Assembly (NCBI GenBank): GCA_000153445.1 | Contig: CH672396.1 | Coordinates: 467,668-531,667 of the forward strand | DNA length: 64,000 bases | Direction: 5' to 3' | From: a gamma proteobacterium HTCC2207 | Lineage (GTDB): Bacteria; Pseudomonadota; Gammaproteobacteria; Pseudomonadales; Porticoccaceae | In this document: one piece after another, positions 1 through 8,576 of the stretch | How positions within the stretch are numbered: position 1 is the first letter of the stretch | How the letters are laid out: the number at the start of each line of letters is the position of its first letter | Program-made: the position numbers and the translations under genes | The notes under the pieces: generated by a model | Told to the model about the DNA's origin: nothing | The model's database searches: none | What the model saw: only the letters and a program-made list of their open reading frames with translations

Positions 1-172
1 TACCCAGCGTTCCTATTAGCGCGCTCACAGCAACGGCACCCAGGGCTATACCTATAGCATCGTTAATCGGCAGGCCGAGTAGCAGCATCAGCAGCGGCAC
101 AGCAAAGATTGATCCGCCAGCGCCGGTAAGCCCCAGCACAAGACCAATAACCAGACCGATCACAACTGACAT
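1..172 (-). CDS. TauE/SafE-family sulfite/sulfur-anion exporter, N-terminal fragment
   Basis: The first 57 codons of a membrane protein whose remainder lies beyond the left edge of the window. Translation from the ATG at 172 gives a very hydrophobic start with the glycine-rich segment GLVLGLTGAGGSIFAVPLL, typical of the first helix of the TauE/SafE (DUF81) family, which exports sulfite, sulfoacetate or related sulfur anions across the inner membrane. It starts one base after the stop codon of the rhodanese gene and is therefore the third gene of one operon with the ArsR regulator. In BigR-regulated sulfide operons of other Proteobacteria, a TauE/SafE protein exports the sulfite made from persulfide, which supports the same job here. 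Substrate is inferred. Confidence 0.8.
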   Translation of the reverse strand, partial: MSVVIGLVIGLVLGLTGAGGSIFAVPLLMLLLGLPINDAIGIALGAVAVSALIGTLG

Positions 173-173
173 T

Positions 174-734
174 TTAGTTATTCCAAGGCATGCGCGCGAG
201 GATCATCCCCATGCCGCAACTGTCAGTGACTCCCGCAAATACGAGTCCTGCGCCAACAAAAGCAGACAGGCCATAAAAGCCTGGATTAATAGCAGTGCCA
301 AGGACTATGCCCAACACTACTAATGATCCAGCGGCGATACGCACCTGACGCTCAAGAGAGATCATAGTGCCGCTGCCTTTGGTTACCTCAATACCCAGCT
401 GTTTTAGGGCGTTCAAACCACCCTCTACAATCACCAGTTGATTATCTAAATCTCCCTGAACTTGCTCCGCCGCTCGGGCTGCGCGCTGGCCGCTGGCGCA
501 GAGCAAATACACTGGCTGGCTTGAGTCATGGCTGTGCTGCTGTAGGTAACTTTGCAGAGCTGCACTGTTTAAATCTTGTAGTGGAAAATGGGCGCAGCCC
601 GCCAGTGATTCACTCTCTATTTCGGCATGGGTGCGTACATCAATCACCCGCAACTGGCTGTCGGGAGACTGTTTTTGCTGTTTGAATTCGCTGGCAGAAA
701 TACTGCTTACTGCTCTGATATCTGGGCTGTTCAT
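174..734 (-). CDS. Rhodanese domain fused to a DUF2892 membrane domain
   Basis: A 186-residue sulfurtransferase. Residues about 15-115 form a rhodanese domain: VIDVRTHAEIE is the CH2-A-like motif, and the active-site loop CASGQRA keeps the cysteine that carries the persulfide. Residues about 122-180 are a DUF2892 segment with two hydrophobic helices, placing the enzyme at the inner membrane, as in E. coli YgaP. It is flanked by a BigR-like repressor upstream and a TauE/SafE exporter downstream with almost no spacing, so it probably handles sulfane sulfur from sulfide or persulfide. The dioxygenase partner (ETHE1/Blh type) seen in many such operons is not visible between these genes; it may lie further left. 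Family assignment is firm; physiological substrate is inferred. Confidence 0.88.
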   Translation of the reverse strand: MNSPDIRAVSSISASEFKQQKQSPDSQLRVIDVRTHAEIESESLAGCAHFPLQDLNSAALQSYLQQHSHDSSQPVYLLCASGQRAARAAEQVQGDLDNQLVIVEGGLNALKQLGIEVTKGSGTMISLERQVRIAAGSLVVLGIVLGTAINPGFYGLSAFVGAGLVFAGVTDSCGMGMILARMPWNN

Positions 735-785
735 GGCCTAGCTCCGTTTATTTAGCTAACGTTTTTTAGTTAAAGTGCGCTCTCA

Positions 786-1145
786 CTAAAGTGTTGGGCA
801 GTAAATAGACTTTAGTACAGTGATGACCTGTATCGCTTCGTCACCGCGCAGGCGGTAAAAAATGGTTTGCGCTTCCCGTCGAGTTTGGACTAATTCGGCT
901 TTCCGTAAAGAGGCTAAATGTTGTGACAATGCAGATTGGCTGAGACTGGTTATCTGATTGAGCTCGGTTACCGAGAGTTCACCATTGATCAGAGAGCAGA
1001 GAATCATTAGACGATTTTGATTGCCTAGCTGTTTTAGTAAGCCTGCTGCTTCTGCGCTGTGTTTTTGTAGCTCTTGTAATCCCTGCAACCCTTGTAACTC
1101 TGGGGCTTGGGCTGGAGAGTCCAACTGATGAGTTCTTTCAATCAT
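786..1145 (-). CDS. ArsR-family repressor of BigR/SqrR (persulfide-sensing) type
   Basis: A 119-residue winged-helix repressor. The recognition helix region reads SQSALSQHLASLRKAELV and the wing REAQTIFYRL, both standard for ArsR proteins. There is no CxC metal site. Two cysteines, C50 and C116, are 66 residues apart, the same separation as the redox pair C42/C108 of BigR that forms a disulfide or tetrasulfide with reactive sulfur species. The first 28 residues are an extension containing the short repeat LQGLQGLQEL. It is the first gene of an operon with a rhodanese and a TauE/SafE exporter, which matches known BigR targets. An inverted repeat lies just upstream and is a plausible operator. 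The redox role is inferred from cysteine spacing and context. Confidence 0.85.
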   Translation of the reverse strand: MIERTHQLDSPAQAPELQGLQGLQELQKHSAEAAGLLKQLGNQNRLMILCSLINGELSVTELNQITSLSQSALSQHLASLRKAELVQTRREAQTIFYRLRGDEAIQVITVLKSIYCPTL

Positions 1146-1166
1146 TCTCTTGATGCTCTCAAATAT

Positions 1167-1205
1167 TTATATTAGTTAATTCTACATTAGAAATAACTAA
1201 TATAA
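1167..1205. promoter_or_regulatory. Inverted repeat upstream of the ArsR gene, candidate operator
   Basis: The arm TTATATTAGTTA at 1167-1178 is repeated as its exact reverse complement TAACTAATATAA at 1194-1205, separated by 15 bases. It sits 22 bases upstream of the ArsR start codon in an AT-rich stretch, where autoregulated ArsR/BigR proteins usually bind. The 15-base spacer is longer than in many ArsR operators, so two half-sites or a second protein are possible. No T-run follows, so it is not a terminator. Confidence 0.45.
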
Positions 1206-1374
1206 AAGGCCCTCGGATAAAATCTTTTTAATAGATTAAAGGCTTAATAAGGGTTACTTCTGGCTGCCAAATTTTTATTCATTAGTGAACTATTTGAGAA
1301 AAGCCACCGTAGGGACTTATACCGACCCAAAATATACACCTTAGGCGGTAGGGAAATTCTCAAAAATAATAATT

Positions 1375-1473
1375 ATGTCTGAACTTAGTTTTATCGAGTC
1401 CATAGACCCAAGTGTTACTGGGTTAAAAACTAAGCGGCTTAAACAGGCAATGAAAAGAGGAACATTACTATGA
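1375..1473 (+). CDS. Possible 32-residue upstream ORF coupled to the next gene
   Basis: An ATG-started ORF of 32 codons (beginning MSELSFIESIDPSV, basic C-terminal half) whose TGA overlaps the ATG of the following membrane-protein gene by four bases (ATGA). This overlap is a common sign of translational coupling. No good ribosome-binding site precedes it, whereas the downstream gene has AGAGGA inside the end of this ORF. It may be a leader peptide, a genuine small protein or chance. The rest of 1206-1374 shows no feature I can support beyond AT-rich promoter-like sequence. Confidence 0.3.
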   Translation: MSELSFIESIDPSVTGLKTKRLKQAMKRGTLL

Positions 1474-1853
1474 ACAAACCCACTCTATTTAGACGATCCG
1501 CAATGTTTTTGGTTTACGTATGGCGACGAATCATGGACGTAAGGGTCAACCCTTTGAAGTACATTCCAGATGCCAGGCTTCAGGCCTACTTTATGCTAGT
1601 ACTGTTTAGCATTTGGAGCGTTTCCTTTGGTTTTATCGCTTCCTATCACCTCGGATGGTTAGGCTACAGCACTGTAACTAGCCTGGTCGTGCATTTATCC
1701 GTGATTATCCCGATGATGGTGACCAACGCCGTATTTGTCGATGCAGAACGCACCGGTGCGCAGTGGTTGGAAGAATGGAAGGAAGAGCAGAGCCGCTACG
1801 GCCTGTTTATGAACAGAATGAAAACACAGAACCTATCCCGCTGGAATATCTAA
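1470..1853 (+). CDS. Hypothetical inner-membrane protein with two transmembrane helices
   Basis: A 127-residue protein that I do not recognise. A basic N-terminus (RRSAMFLVYVWRRIMDVRV) precedes two predicted helices at about 39-60 and 68-88, separated by a short loop containing HLGWLGYST, then a charged cytoplasmic tail (QWLEEWKEEQSRYG). The start is supported by AGAGGA upstream of the ATG, and a strong terminator follows within 40 bases, so it is a monocistronic unit or the second gene after the 32-codon ORF. It stands between a sulfur operon and a glucan locus with no obvious link to either. Confidence 0.7.
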   Translation: MNKPTLFRRSAMFLVYVWRRIMDVRVNPLKYIPDARLQAYFMLVLFSIWSVSFGFIASYHLGWLGYSTVTSLVVHLSVIIPMMVTNAVFVDAERTGAQWLEEWKEEQSRYGLFMNRMKTQNLSRWNI

Positions 1854-1888
1854 ACGCAACCTTTTTAAATCCGATTGAGTATTTGGAT

Positions 1889-1916
1889 AAGGCCACCTGA
1901 AAGGGTGGCCTTTTTT
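1889..1916 (+). terminator. Rho-independent terminator after the two-helix membrane protein
   Basis: Stem GGCCACC/GGGTGGCC with a short loop, followed by six T residues. It isolates the 1470-1853 gene from the GH30 gene downstream. Confidence 0.9.
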
Positions 1917-2154
1917 AGTTGTATCTAATACCCAGCTTTTAAAACCCTACCTTGTTCCCCGGCTGACTATCCCGCCAAATCCTTGCGCAAAACGCAGTTT
2001 TTAAGTTCGGATCGACGCTTTTTAGTTAACTCGAACACTCTCCATCGCATAATCATTAATATCCAACGAGCGCCGCACTGAGTTGATCCCCAGTCTGTGT
2101 TCTGGATGCTAATAACTAAAAAATGACATAATCTAACATCGGGTATTTTTATCA

Positions 2155-3627
2155 ATGAAAAACTTTATTCCAATAGTCCTTGTTTTGCCGGCGCTGCTTG
2201 CCTGTGGGCCACAGACATCGGCTCCCACTGATCAGGCTCCAGGAGTGGATTCTATGGTTAACAGTGCAACTGAAGTGATGGTCTACACAACTGCCAAGGA
2301 TACGGATAAGCGTCTAAGTCTTACCGACAAGCTGACCTTTGAGCCTGGCGTTCAGCCCTTTGAAAATGAAGTCTCAGTATTTGTAAACCCGAACAAGCGC
2401 TATCAGAAAGTGCTTGGCTTTGGCGGTGCGATTACCGATGCCAGTTCTGAGGTGTTTGCCAAGTTGCCAGCCGATAAGCAAGAAGAGCTGCTCAAGGCGT
2501 ATTTTGATAAGGAAGAGGGTATTGGTTATACGCTGGTGCGCACCTCTATTCACAGTTCAGATTTTGGCAGTGGTAGCCATACCTATATTAAAGAGGGTGA
2601 CAAATCACTGTCGACCTTCAATATCGACCATGATCGAGAGTTTCGTATTCCTTTGATTAAACGCGCAACTGAGGCTGCGGGCGGTGAGATAACCTTCTAT
2701 GCGAGTCCTTGGAGCGCCCCTGCCTTTATGAAGAGCAATAACAATATGCTCCGTGGTGGCAAGTTGTTACCTGAGTACCACGAGACTTGGGCGATGTATT
2801 TTGCCAAATTTATCAAAGCCTATGAAGCTGAAGGTATGCCAGTCTGGGGGGTGACCATCCAAAACGAGCCGATGGCCGTGCAGCGTTGGGAGTCGATGAT
2901 CTACACCGCGGAAGAAGAGCGCGATTTTCTTAAAAATCACCTGGGCCCAGTTCTTGAGCGAGAAGGCCTTGGGGACAAGAAGATCGTTGTCTGGGATCAC
3001 AATCGTGACCTGATTACCCGTCGCGCCAATGTTATTTTTGAGGATCCAGAAGCGGCTAAATACGCTTGGGGCATAGGTTTTCACTGGTACGAAACCTGGG
3101 CCGGTGGTGAGACCATGCACGACAATCTTGCGTTGGTTCACGAGTCTTACCCGACCAAGAACTTGCTCTTTACCGAGGGTACCAACGAAAACTTCAGAGA
3201 AGATCGCTACCAGCATTGGCCCAATGCCGAGCGCTATGGTCACTCCATGATTAATGACTTTAATCGTGGCACTGTGGGTTGGACGGACTGGAATATATTG
3301 CTTGATCACACTGGTGGTCCCAACCATGTTGAGAACTTTTGCTTCGCACCTATCCATGGCGACACGCGCACGGGCGAGCTGATCTATACGCCAACCTACT
3401 ACTATATTGGCCACTTCTCTAAGTTTGTGCGCCCAGAGGCTCAACGCGTCAGTACCAGCAGTAGCCGCAGCTTTTTATTGGCCACCTCTTTTGTCAACAC
3501 AGACAACCAGATGGCAACCATCGTGATGAACCATACCGACAAGCCGGTTAATTACAATTTCTTCGTTGGTGAAGGGCAGACTAAGTTAACTATTCCCCCC
3601 CGAGCTATGCAGACCCTAGTTTATTAG
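2155..3627 (+). CDS. GH30-family glycoside hydrolase, outer-membrane or periplasmic lipoprotein
   Basis: A 490-residue retaining glycosidase. It begins with a lipoprotein signal ending LPALLAC, giving a lipidated Cys17. The catalytic (beta/alpha)8 domain starts near residue 75. The acid/base is E238 in WGVTIQNEP and the nucleophile E341 in LLFTEG, both standard for GH30. A C-terminal beta domain (about 425-490, ending VNYNFFVGEGQ) is also typical. Marine GH30 enzymes of this kind often remove beta-1,6-linked glucose from laminarin or cut beta-1,6-glucan; glucosylceramidase-like activity cannot be excluded. The GH3 and GH16 lipoproteins in this window support a laminarin-type substrate. The start lacks a clear ribosome-binding site but is fixed by the signal peptide. 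A strong terminator follows. Confidence 0.9.
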   Translation: MKNFIPIVLVLPALLACGPQTSAPTDQAPGVDSMVNSATEVMVYTTAKDTDKRLSLTDKLTFEPGVQPFENEVSVFVNPNKRYQKVLGFGGAITDASSEVFAKLPADKQEELLKAYFDKEEGIGYTLVRTSIHSSDFGSGSHTYIKEGDKSLSTFNIDHDREFRIPLIKRATEAAGGEITFYASPWSAPAFMKSNNNMLRGGKLLPEYHETWAMYFAKFIKAYEAEGMPVWGVTIQNEPMAVQRWESMIYTAEEERDFLKNHLGPVLEREGLGDKKIVVWDHNRDLITRRANVIFEDPEAAKYAWGIGFHWYETWAGGETMHDNLALVHESYPTKNLLFTEGTNENFREDRYQHWPNAERYGHSMINDFNRGTVGWTDWNILLDHTGGPNHVENFCFAPIHGDTRTGELIYTPTYYYIGHFSKFVRPEAQRVSTSSSRSFLLATSFVNTDNQMATIVMNHTDKPVNYNFFVGEGQTKLTIPPRAMQTLVY

Positions 3628-3723
3628 AAAGCTTTACTAGAAAGTTCTAGAACGAAGGTTTGTTGTGTCGTCTGCGATTTGGCTTAAGTACTTTTAAGTC
3701 AAATTAAGCTCTTTACTAACGCT

Positions 3724-3754
3724 AGCCCAGGCCGTTTGGCCTGGGCTTTTTTTT
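3724..3754 (+). terminator. Rho-independent terminator of the GH30 gene
   Basis: A perfect 10-bp stem AGCCCAGGCC/GGCCTGGGCT with a four-base loop, followed by eight or more T residues. It lies between the convergent GH30 and AraC genes and faces the GH30 gene. Confidence 0.93.
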
Positions 3755-3756
3755 GC

Positions 3757-4938
3757 CTATAAAGCGGCCTTTTGTGAGACGCGGTATGCTGTGGGCGTCA
3801 TACCCTCGAGCTTTTTAAAGAATGTGTAGAACACCGATTTGCTGTTGAAGCCCACAGCGAGATAGATATCGGTAATACTAGCTCCTTTGGATTCAGCCAG
3901 CATACGCTTGGCCTCCTCTATGCGATAACGATTAATGAATTCATAGTAGTTAATGCCAAAGTGGCGATTAATCAGCATGGATAGATCTCTGGGCATTATA
4001 TTAAGCGCCTCAGCCAGGCGGTCCAATGTGATGTCGGGCTCCATATAGATCTTGGTCTCGCTTATCGCGCGATCCACTCTAGCGGCCATTTCCGGCTGCA
4101 TAAATGTCTCTTCAGCAGGCTTCTTTGGCGCAGTTGTTTCGTTGACCTGCTCAAAAACACCAAAATAGCGAACGGCAGTGAAGACCAGCAGATTGACCAA
4201 AATAAAAGTGAGGTAGTAGCCGGTTAATCCGATAGTGGCGAACTGGTTCGGTGCCAGCACAAGGCCGGTAACGTTATTGGCTATTTTGACCGCCAATAGC
4301 ACAGCCTCTGATAGCATAACCACTAAAAAGCCGATCACCAGTGCTCTTAGCCAAGAGACATGGATTTTCTCCATATTCGAGTTGGTATTGCGCAATAGGC
4401 TGCTGTAGCGGCTTATCAAGACAAAGCATGCGATGACATAACACACCCTTATAAGTTTGCTAAAGAACTCCATATAGACATAGTTGGCGCTGTAAACAAA
4501 GGTTTCCGATGCGATCATATCCAGGCGCACTTCAGTGGGGCGGGCATAAAATGCTGTGCCAATAAACACTGCGTAAGCGACTAGGGGGGACAGATGCAAT
4601 AGGTCAACTTTGGCTAGTTTGAAGTCTCGAAATACCAATGATTTAAAGCAGAGAAATAACAGCGCACCATCCAGATAATAGGCAATTGCGGGGAAAAAAT
4701 GCAGACTTGGAAGTTTCTCTCTGGCGATGACTTTAAAATCCGCCCCCCACATCATTAGTTCATTGATCGGTATCAGCGCATGAGCCAGTAAAAATAGGGC
4801 TAAGAACCAAATGCTTGCGGTGTTTCTATGGTTAGTGAGGCACAGTAGTAAAAAGCAAAACAGGCATTGCATCGCCGTCATTAGCAAAATAACGTCGTGA
4901 AAATTGAATAATACTGTGTTGAACCCTAACGCTTCCAT
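3757..4938 (-). CDS. AraC-family regulator with an N-terminal multi-helix membrane domain
   Basis: A 393-residue protein. Residues about 10-260 hold roughly seven hydrophobic helices; residues about 285-390 form the AraC DNA-binding domain with two helix-turn-helix motifs (ITLDRLAEALNIMPRDLSML and ITDIYLAVGFNSKSVFYTFF) and the classic GFNSKSVFY signature. Membrane-integrated AraC proteins are common next to carbohydrate TonB receptors in marine Gammaproteobacteria and are thought to read a sugar or receptor state at the inner membrane. It converges with GH30 and diverges from the TonB receptor at 5256, so both are candidate targets. The ligand is unknown. Confidence 0.88.
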   Translation of the reverse strand: MEALGFNTVLFNFHDVILLMTAMQCLFCFLLLCLTNHRNTASIWFLALFLLAHALIPINELMMWGADFKVIAREKLPSLHFFPAIAYYLDGALLFLCFKSLVFRDFKLAKVDLLHLSPLVAYAVFIGTAFYARPTEVRLDMIASETFVYSANYVYMEFFSKLIRVCYVIACFVLISRYSSLLRNTNSNMEKIHVSWLRALVIGFLVVMLSEAVLLAVKIANNVTGLVLAPNQFATIGLTGYYLTFILVNLLVFTAVRYFGVFEQVNETTAPKKPAEETFMQPEMAARVDRAISETKIYMEPDITLDRLAEALNIMPRDLSMLINRHFGINYYEFINRYRIEEAKRMLAESKGASITDIYLAVGFNSKSVFYTFFKKLEGMTPTAYRVSQKAAL

Positions 4939-5255
4939 TTACAGCCTTTTAGATAACAGATTTGGCATTGCTGATCCAGTGCTTTTGTCTTGCTTTAGCG
5001 ACAGGTTGTTTTAAAAGCCCCCTTATATATCAGCATGCTTTTCACCTTAGTACTATTTTGAGCGAATCAAAAGAGTCTGCGCCGCATTTTGGACTTCCAT
5101 TCTAACTGCGATTCTACCGCATCTTACCGGCGACCTGATTAAGTCAAAAATTATTTGTTTTAGGGGGAGCGGATGCAACTCATTGTCCCGTCTTATACCA
5201 GCGCCTTAAATTCGCGCTTAATAAATTAAATAATTTTTACTAATGGGGAACAAAT
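4939..5255. promoter_or_regulatory. Divergent control region between the AraC gene and the TonB receptor
   Basis: A 317-base stretch without a gene. It must hold the promoters of both flanking genes and is AT-rich near the receptor start, where GGGGAACAAAT precedes the ATG at 5256. I could not identify a convincing -35/-10 pair, operator repeat or structured RNA in it. Confidence 0.5.
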
Positions 5256-8200
5256 ATGTTTAGAAAGTCAAAACTTTCTGTAGCCATACTTGCCGCCGCG
5301 GGAACGCTGGTAGCAGGACAGGTTATAGCTGAAGGAAGCTCGATCGATGAGGTTGTTGTTACCGGCATTCGCGGTAGTCTTGAGAGAGCCATGGACACCA
5401 AGCGCGATGCGTCTGGCGTTGTCGACGCAATTTCTGCGGAAGATATGGGTAAATTTCCAGATACCAACTTGGCAGAGTCACTGCAGCGTATCTCAGGTGT
5501 ATCTATCAACCGTGTAAACGGTGAAGGTTCTGAAGTAACAGTCCGTGGTTTTGGCGGCGGCTTCAACCTGGTAACGCTCAATGGTCGTCAAATGCCCTCA
5601 GCGAACGTTGGCACTATTACGGGTAACCCATTGGATCAGGGTGCTTCCGGAAGCAGCCGTTCTTTTGACTTCTCTAACCTAGCATCCGAAGGCGTTCGTG
5701 GCCTTCAGGTCTATAAAACCGGCCGTGCATCTGTTGCAACCGGTGGCGTAGGCGCAACCATTAACGTTGAAACTATCAGACCTTTAGAGTCTGGCGGAAC
5801 TCAAGCCAGTGTTGGTGTTAAGGCAGTTAAAGACACTAGCGGCGACGACGTGACTCCAGAAGTAAGCGGCTTGTACAGCTGGTCTAATGACGACTCTACC
5901 TTTGGTGTTTCTGTATTCGGTAGCTTCCAAGAGCGTGACTCTGGCAGCCGCCATGCAAGTGTTGAAGAATTCGGCCTGCGTACATGGGACAGCACTGATC
6001 CATCAAACCTGTCGAACCTGGGTATTGTTGAAGGCGCTACTATCATCAACACACCTAACGATGGTCAGCTGGTTTATCGTCCTACTAACCTAGGTTTGGG
6101 TTTCAACGAAGACAAGCGTGAGCGTACTAATGGTTTGTTAACTGTTCAGTTTGCTCCCAATGACTCAATGACCTTTACCGCTGATGCTGCCTATGCCGAG
6201 AATATTCAGGATTCTACTTCTCTGGTCGACGGCGTTTGGTTTAACGGTACGGTTGATTATGTTGAATATGACGGCGATCCAGTTGTAGCCGCTCCCGTTA
6301 TTTTTGCCGAAGATGTATCCGGTGGTAAGGATTTCTTCTTCCAGAATCTCGATATGGGCACTAAAGATACTTTAGAGTCTATTGGTTTGAACTTGGATTG
6401 GAATGTCAGCGACAAGCTTAACTTGCGCTTTGATGCTGCGTCTTCAGAAGCTAAGAGTGGCGGCAATGGTCCTCAGGGCAACAACGTACTGCGTATGAAC
6501 GTTGCAGGCGGTAATGCCGGTTGGCAGGCTGTTGATTTCGGTCAAGAAATTCCACAGGGTATCGTCTCTGTTGATGATTCTGTTAAGGGCAACAACAACG
6601 GCATCTTTGATCTGGCCGACGTTGGTTCTCAGGTGACTCAGTTTGCAAAGTCTGACCAAGTAGCTGAACTCGAGCAGTTCAATTTTGACGGTAGCTTTGT
6701 TGCTTCTGACAACATCGAAGTTGATTTTGGTGTTGGCTTTATGAGTTCAGAGATGCGTCAAACTCGTCAATCTGGCTCTAATGCGCTAGGTGGTTGGGGT
6801 GTTGATGCTCCTGGTGATATCCCAGAAGGTCTTATCGAGCAGGTTAGCTCTCTTGGTGAGTTCGATTATCAGGGTTCTGGCGTTGCTGGTGTTTCTCAGC
6901 CTGCTGGCGAGACTGCACCGATTGCTCTGGGCTCAGTTTCATGGACAGGTGACCCACTGACATTGCTCAACGCTATGGCACCTATCTACGGTCTAGATCC
7001 CAACAACATGCCGATCAATAGCACTGCTGATAACCGTGTTGAAGAAGACACTATCTCTATCTACAGTCAGATCAAAATGGACGGCGAAGTTGGCGGCATG
7101 CCAATCAACGTAGTCTCAGGTCTGCGTTGGGAAGAAACTGATGTGACGTCTACTTCACAGCAGGCAGTTCCCAGTGCCTTTATCTGGGAGTCTAACAATG
7201 ACTTTACATTCACTCTGGGCGATTCTGTCGACAGCCTAAGCGAAGACTACAGCTACAGCGTGTTGTTACCGAGCTTAGATATCTCTATCGATGTTACCGA
7301 CAATTTGAAAGCTCGTGCGTCGTTTAGCAAGACGCTTGCTCGTCCTGGATACAGTGATATGTACACTGCTACCTCGGTAGAAGCACCTAGCCGTATCACT
7401 CACTTAGGTGATCAGCCTTCAGCTAGTCAGGGCAATGCGCGTCTGGATCCACTGGAGTCGAACAACTTCGATTTCTCTGTTGAATACTACTATGGCGAAG
7501 CGAATTACTTCTCTGTTGGCTTCTTCCAGAAGAACGTATCCAACTTTGTGGGTGTTCAGCAGGCTGATGAGTCTCTGTTCGGTTTGAGAGATGCAACAGC
7601 TTCAAACAGCACTTTCTTGGCTCAAGCAATCAGTGAGTTGTCTTCTATCGGTGTTGCCGAAAGCGAAGATGCACTTTTCTCTATGACTGCAATTTTGCAA
7701 AATATGTCTGACTTCACCGAAACATCTGGTGCTGCAGCATATCAGGCAGCCGAGGGAGCAGCGTCTTCTACTCAGGCATTCCATGAAGCTATCTTCAGCG
7801 AATACGACGTAACCCCTGTTGGCACAGACCCACTGATAGCATTTGCTGTTAAGAGTCCAACCAACTCAAAGACTGCTGAAATCTATGGTTTCGAGCTAGC
7901 ATCTCAGCACTTCTTTGGTGAGACAGGCTTTGGTTATCAGTTTAACTACACGACTGTAGAAGGCGATATTGGTTACGAAAATGGATCTGATCCAAGTGAA
8001 GACCAATTTGCTCTGCCTGGCTTAAGCGACACGTTGAACCTTGTGGGTATTTACGAGAAAGACGGTCTGTCTGCTCGTTTGGCCTACAACTGGCGTGATA
8101 GCTTCCTGAGCCAAGTTAACCGTTCAGTAGGTAGTACTCGTAACCCTGAGTACACTGACTCTGTTGAGCAGTTGGATCTGAATGTAAGCTATGAGTTCGA

Positions 8201-8339
8201 CTCTGGCGTTACTGTGGCACTAGATGCGATCAACCTAACTGGCGAAGGCCAGCGCAAGTACGGTCGCAACAAGAACGCTACATTCTTTGTTCAAGAGCTT
8301 GATCCACGCTACGTATTCTCTGCAAGATACACGTTCTAA
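5256..8339 (+). CDS. TonB-dependent outer-membrane receptor, carbohydrate type
   Basis: A 1027-residue outer-membrane active transporter. A signal peptide covers residues 1 to about 25 (cleavage after QVIA). A TonB-box-like segment IDEVVVTG (30-37) leads into the plug domain, with ISAEDMGKFPDTNLAESLQR and TVRGFGGGFNLVTLNGRQM, the hallmarks of the large receptors that import oligosaccharides in Caulobacter, Xanthomonas and marine Gammaproteobacteria. The barrel ends in aromatic YVFSARYTF, the outer-membrane insertion signal. The next four genes (SapC, cupin, two halogenase-like proteins) are the usual companions of this receptor class. A terminator lies after it, so the companions may be transcribed partly from their own promoter. 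The substrate, probably a beta-glucan oligosaccharide, is inferred from the GH30 and GH3 neighbours. Confidence 0.93.
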   Translation: MFRKSKLSVAILAAAGTLVAGQVIAEGSSIDEVVVTGIRGSLERAMDTKRDASGVVDAISAEDMGKFPDTNLAESLQRISGVSINRVNGEGSEVTVRGFGGGFNLVTLNGRQMPSANVGTITGNPLDQGASGSSRSFDFSNLASEGVRGLQVYKTGRASVATGGVGATINVETIRPLESGGTQASVGVKAVKDTSGDDVTPEVSGLYSWSNDDSTFGVSVFGSFQERDSGSRHASVEEFGLRTWDSTDPSNLSNLGIVEGATIINTPNDGQLVYRPTNLGLGFNEDKRERTNGLLTVQFAPNDSMTFTADAAYAENIQDSTSLVDGVWFNGTVDYVEYDGDPVVAAPVIFAEDVSGGKDFFFQNLDMGTKDTLESIGLNLDWNVSDKLNLRFDAASSEAKSGGNGPQGNNVLRMNVAGGNAGWQAVDFGQEIPQGIVSVDDSVKGNNNGIFDLADVGSQVTQFAKSDQVAELEQFNFDGSFVASDNIEVDFGVGFMSSEMRQTRQSGSNALGGWGVDAPGDIPEGLIEQVSSLGEFDYQGSGVAGVSQPAGETAPIALGSVSWTGDPLTLLNAMAPIYGLDPNNMPINSTADNRVEEDTISIYSQIKMDGEVGGMPINVVSGLRWEETDVTSTSQQAVPSAFIWESNNDFTFTLGDSVDSLSEDYSYSVLLPSLDISIDVTDNLKARASFSKTLARPGYSDMYTATSVEAPSRITHLGDQPSASQGNARLDPLESNNFDFSVEYYYGEANYFSVGFFQKNVSNFVGVQQADESLFGLRDATASNSTFLAQAISELSSIGVAESEDALFSMTAILQNMSDFTETSGAAAYQAAEGAASSTQAFHEAIFSEYDVTPVGTDPLIAFAVKSPTNSKTAEIYGFELASQHFFGETGFGYQFNYTTVEGDIGYENGSDPSEDQFALPGLSDTLNLVGIYEKDGLSARLAYNWRDSFLSQVNRSVGSTRNPEYTDSVEQLDLNVSYEFDSGVTVALDAINLTGEGQRKYGRNKNATFFVQELDPRYVFSARYTF

Positions 8340-8463
8340 GATGACTAAAATGTTCTCTCTGGTAGCTCTTGTTACCAGGGAGGGCAGATTAGTTTGAACA
8401 CTTTTGCGAAGAGTAGTAATGGGAAAAAGTAGTACTAAGCAAATATTTATACAGTAGTTCCGA

Positions 8464-8504
8464 TAAGGCCTCCGCGTAGTTACTAGCGGAGGCCTTATTT
8501 TATT
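8464..8504 (+). terminator. Rho-independent terminator after the TonB receptor
   Basis: A perfect 12-bp stem TAAGGCCTCCGC/GCGGAGGCCTTA with a ten-base loop, followed by TTTTATT. A weaker hairpin (CTCTCTGGTA...TACCAGGGAG near 8356-8383) precedes it without a T-run. It would reduce read-through into sapC. Confidence 0.88.
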
Positions 8505-8576
8505 ATTACACTGGTAGCCTAGGCTTAAATGCCAGTAGCGATAAATCTCAAAAGCAATAAATGACTGGATGATTAC

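Noticed and set aside
2767-3444. Long antisense ORF (225 codons) within the GH30 gene
   Set aside because: The plus-strand frame has clear GH30 motifs; the antisense frame has no recognisable domain or ribosome-binding site.
8356-8383. First hairpin after the TonB receptor as the main terminator
   Set aside because: It lacks a T-run; the stronger hairpin at 8464-8504 fits better.
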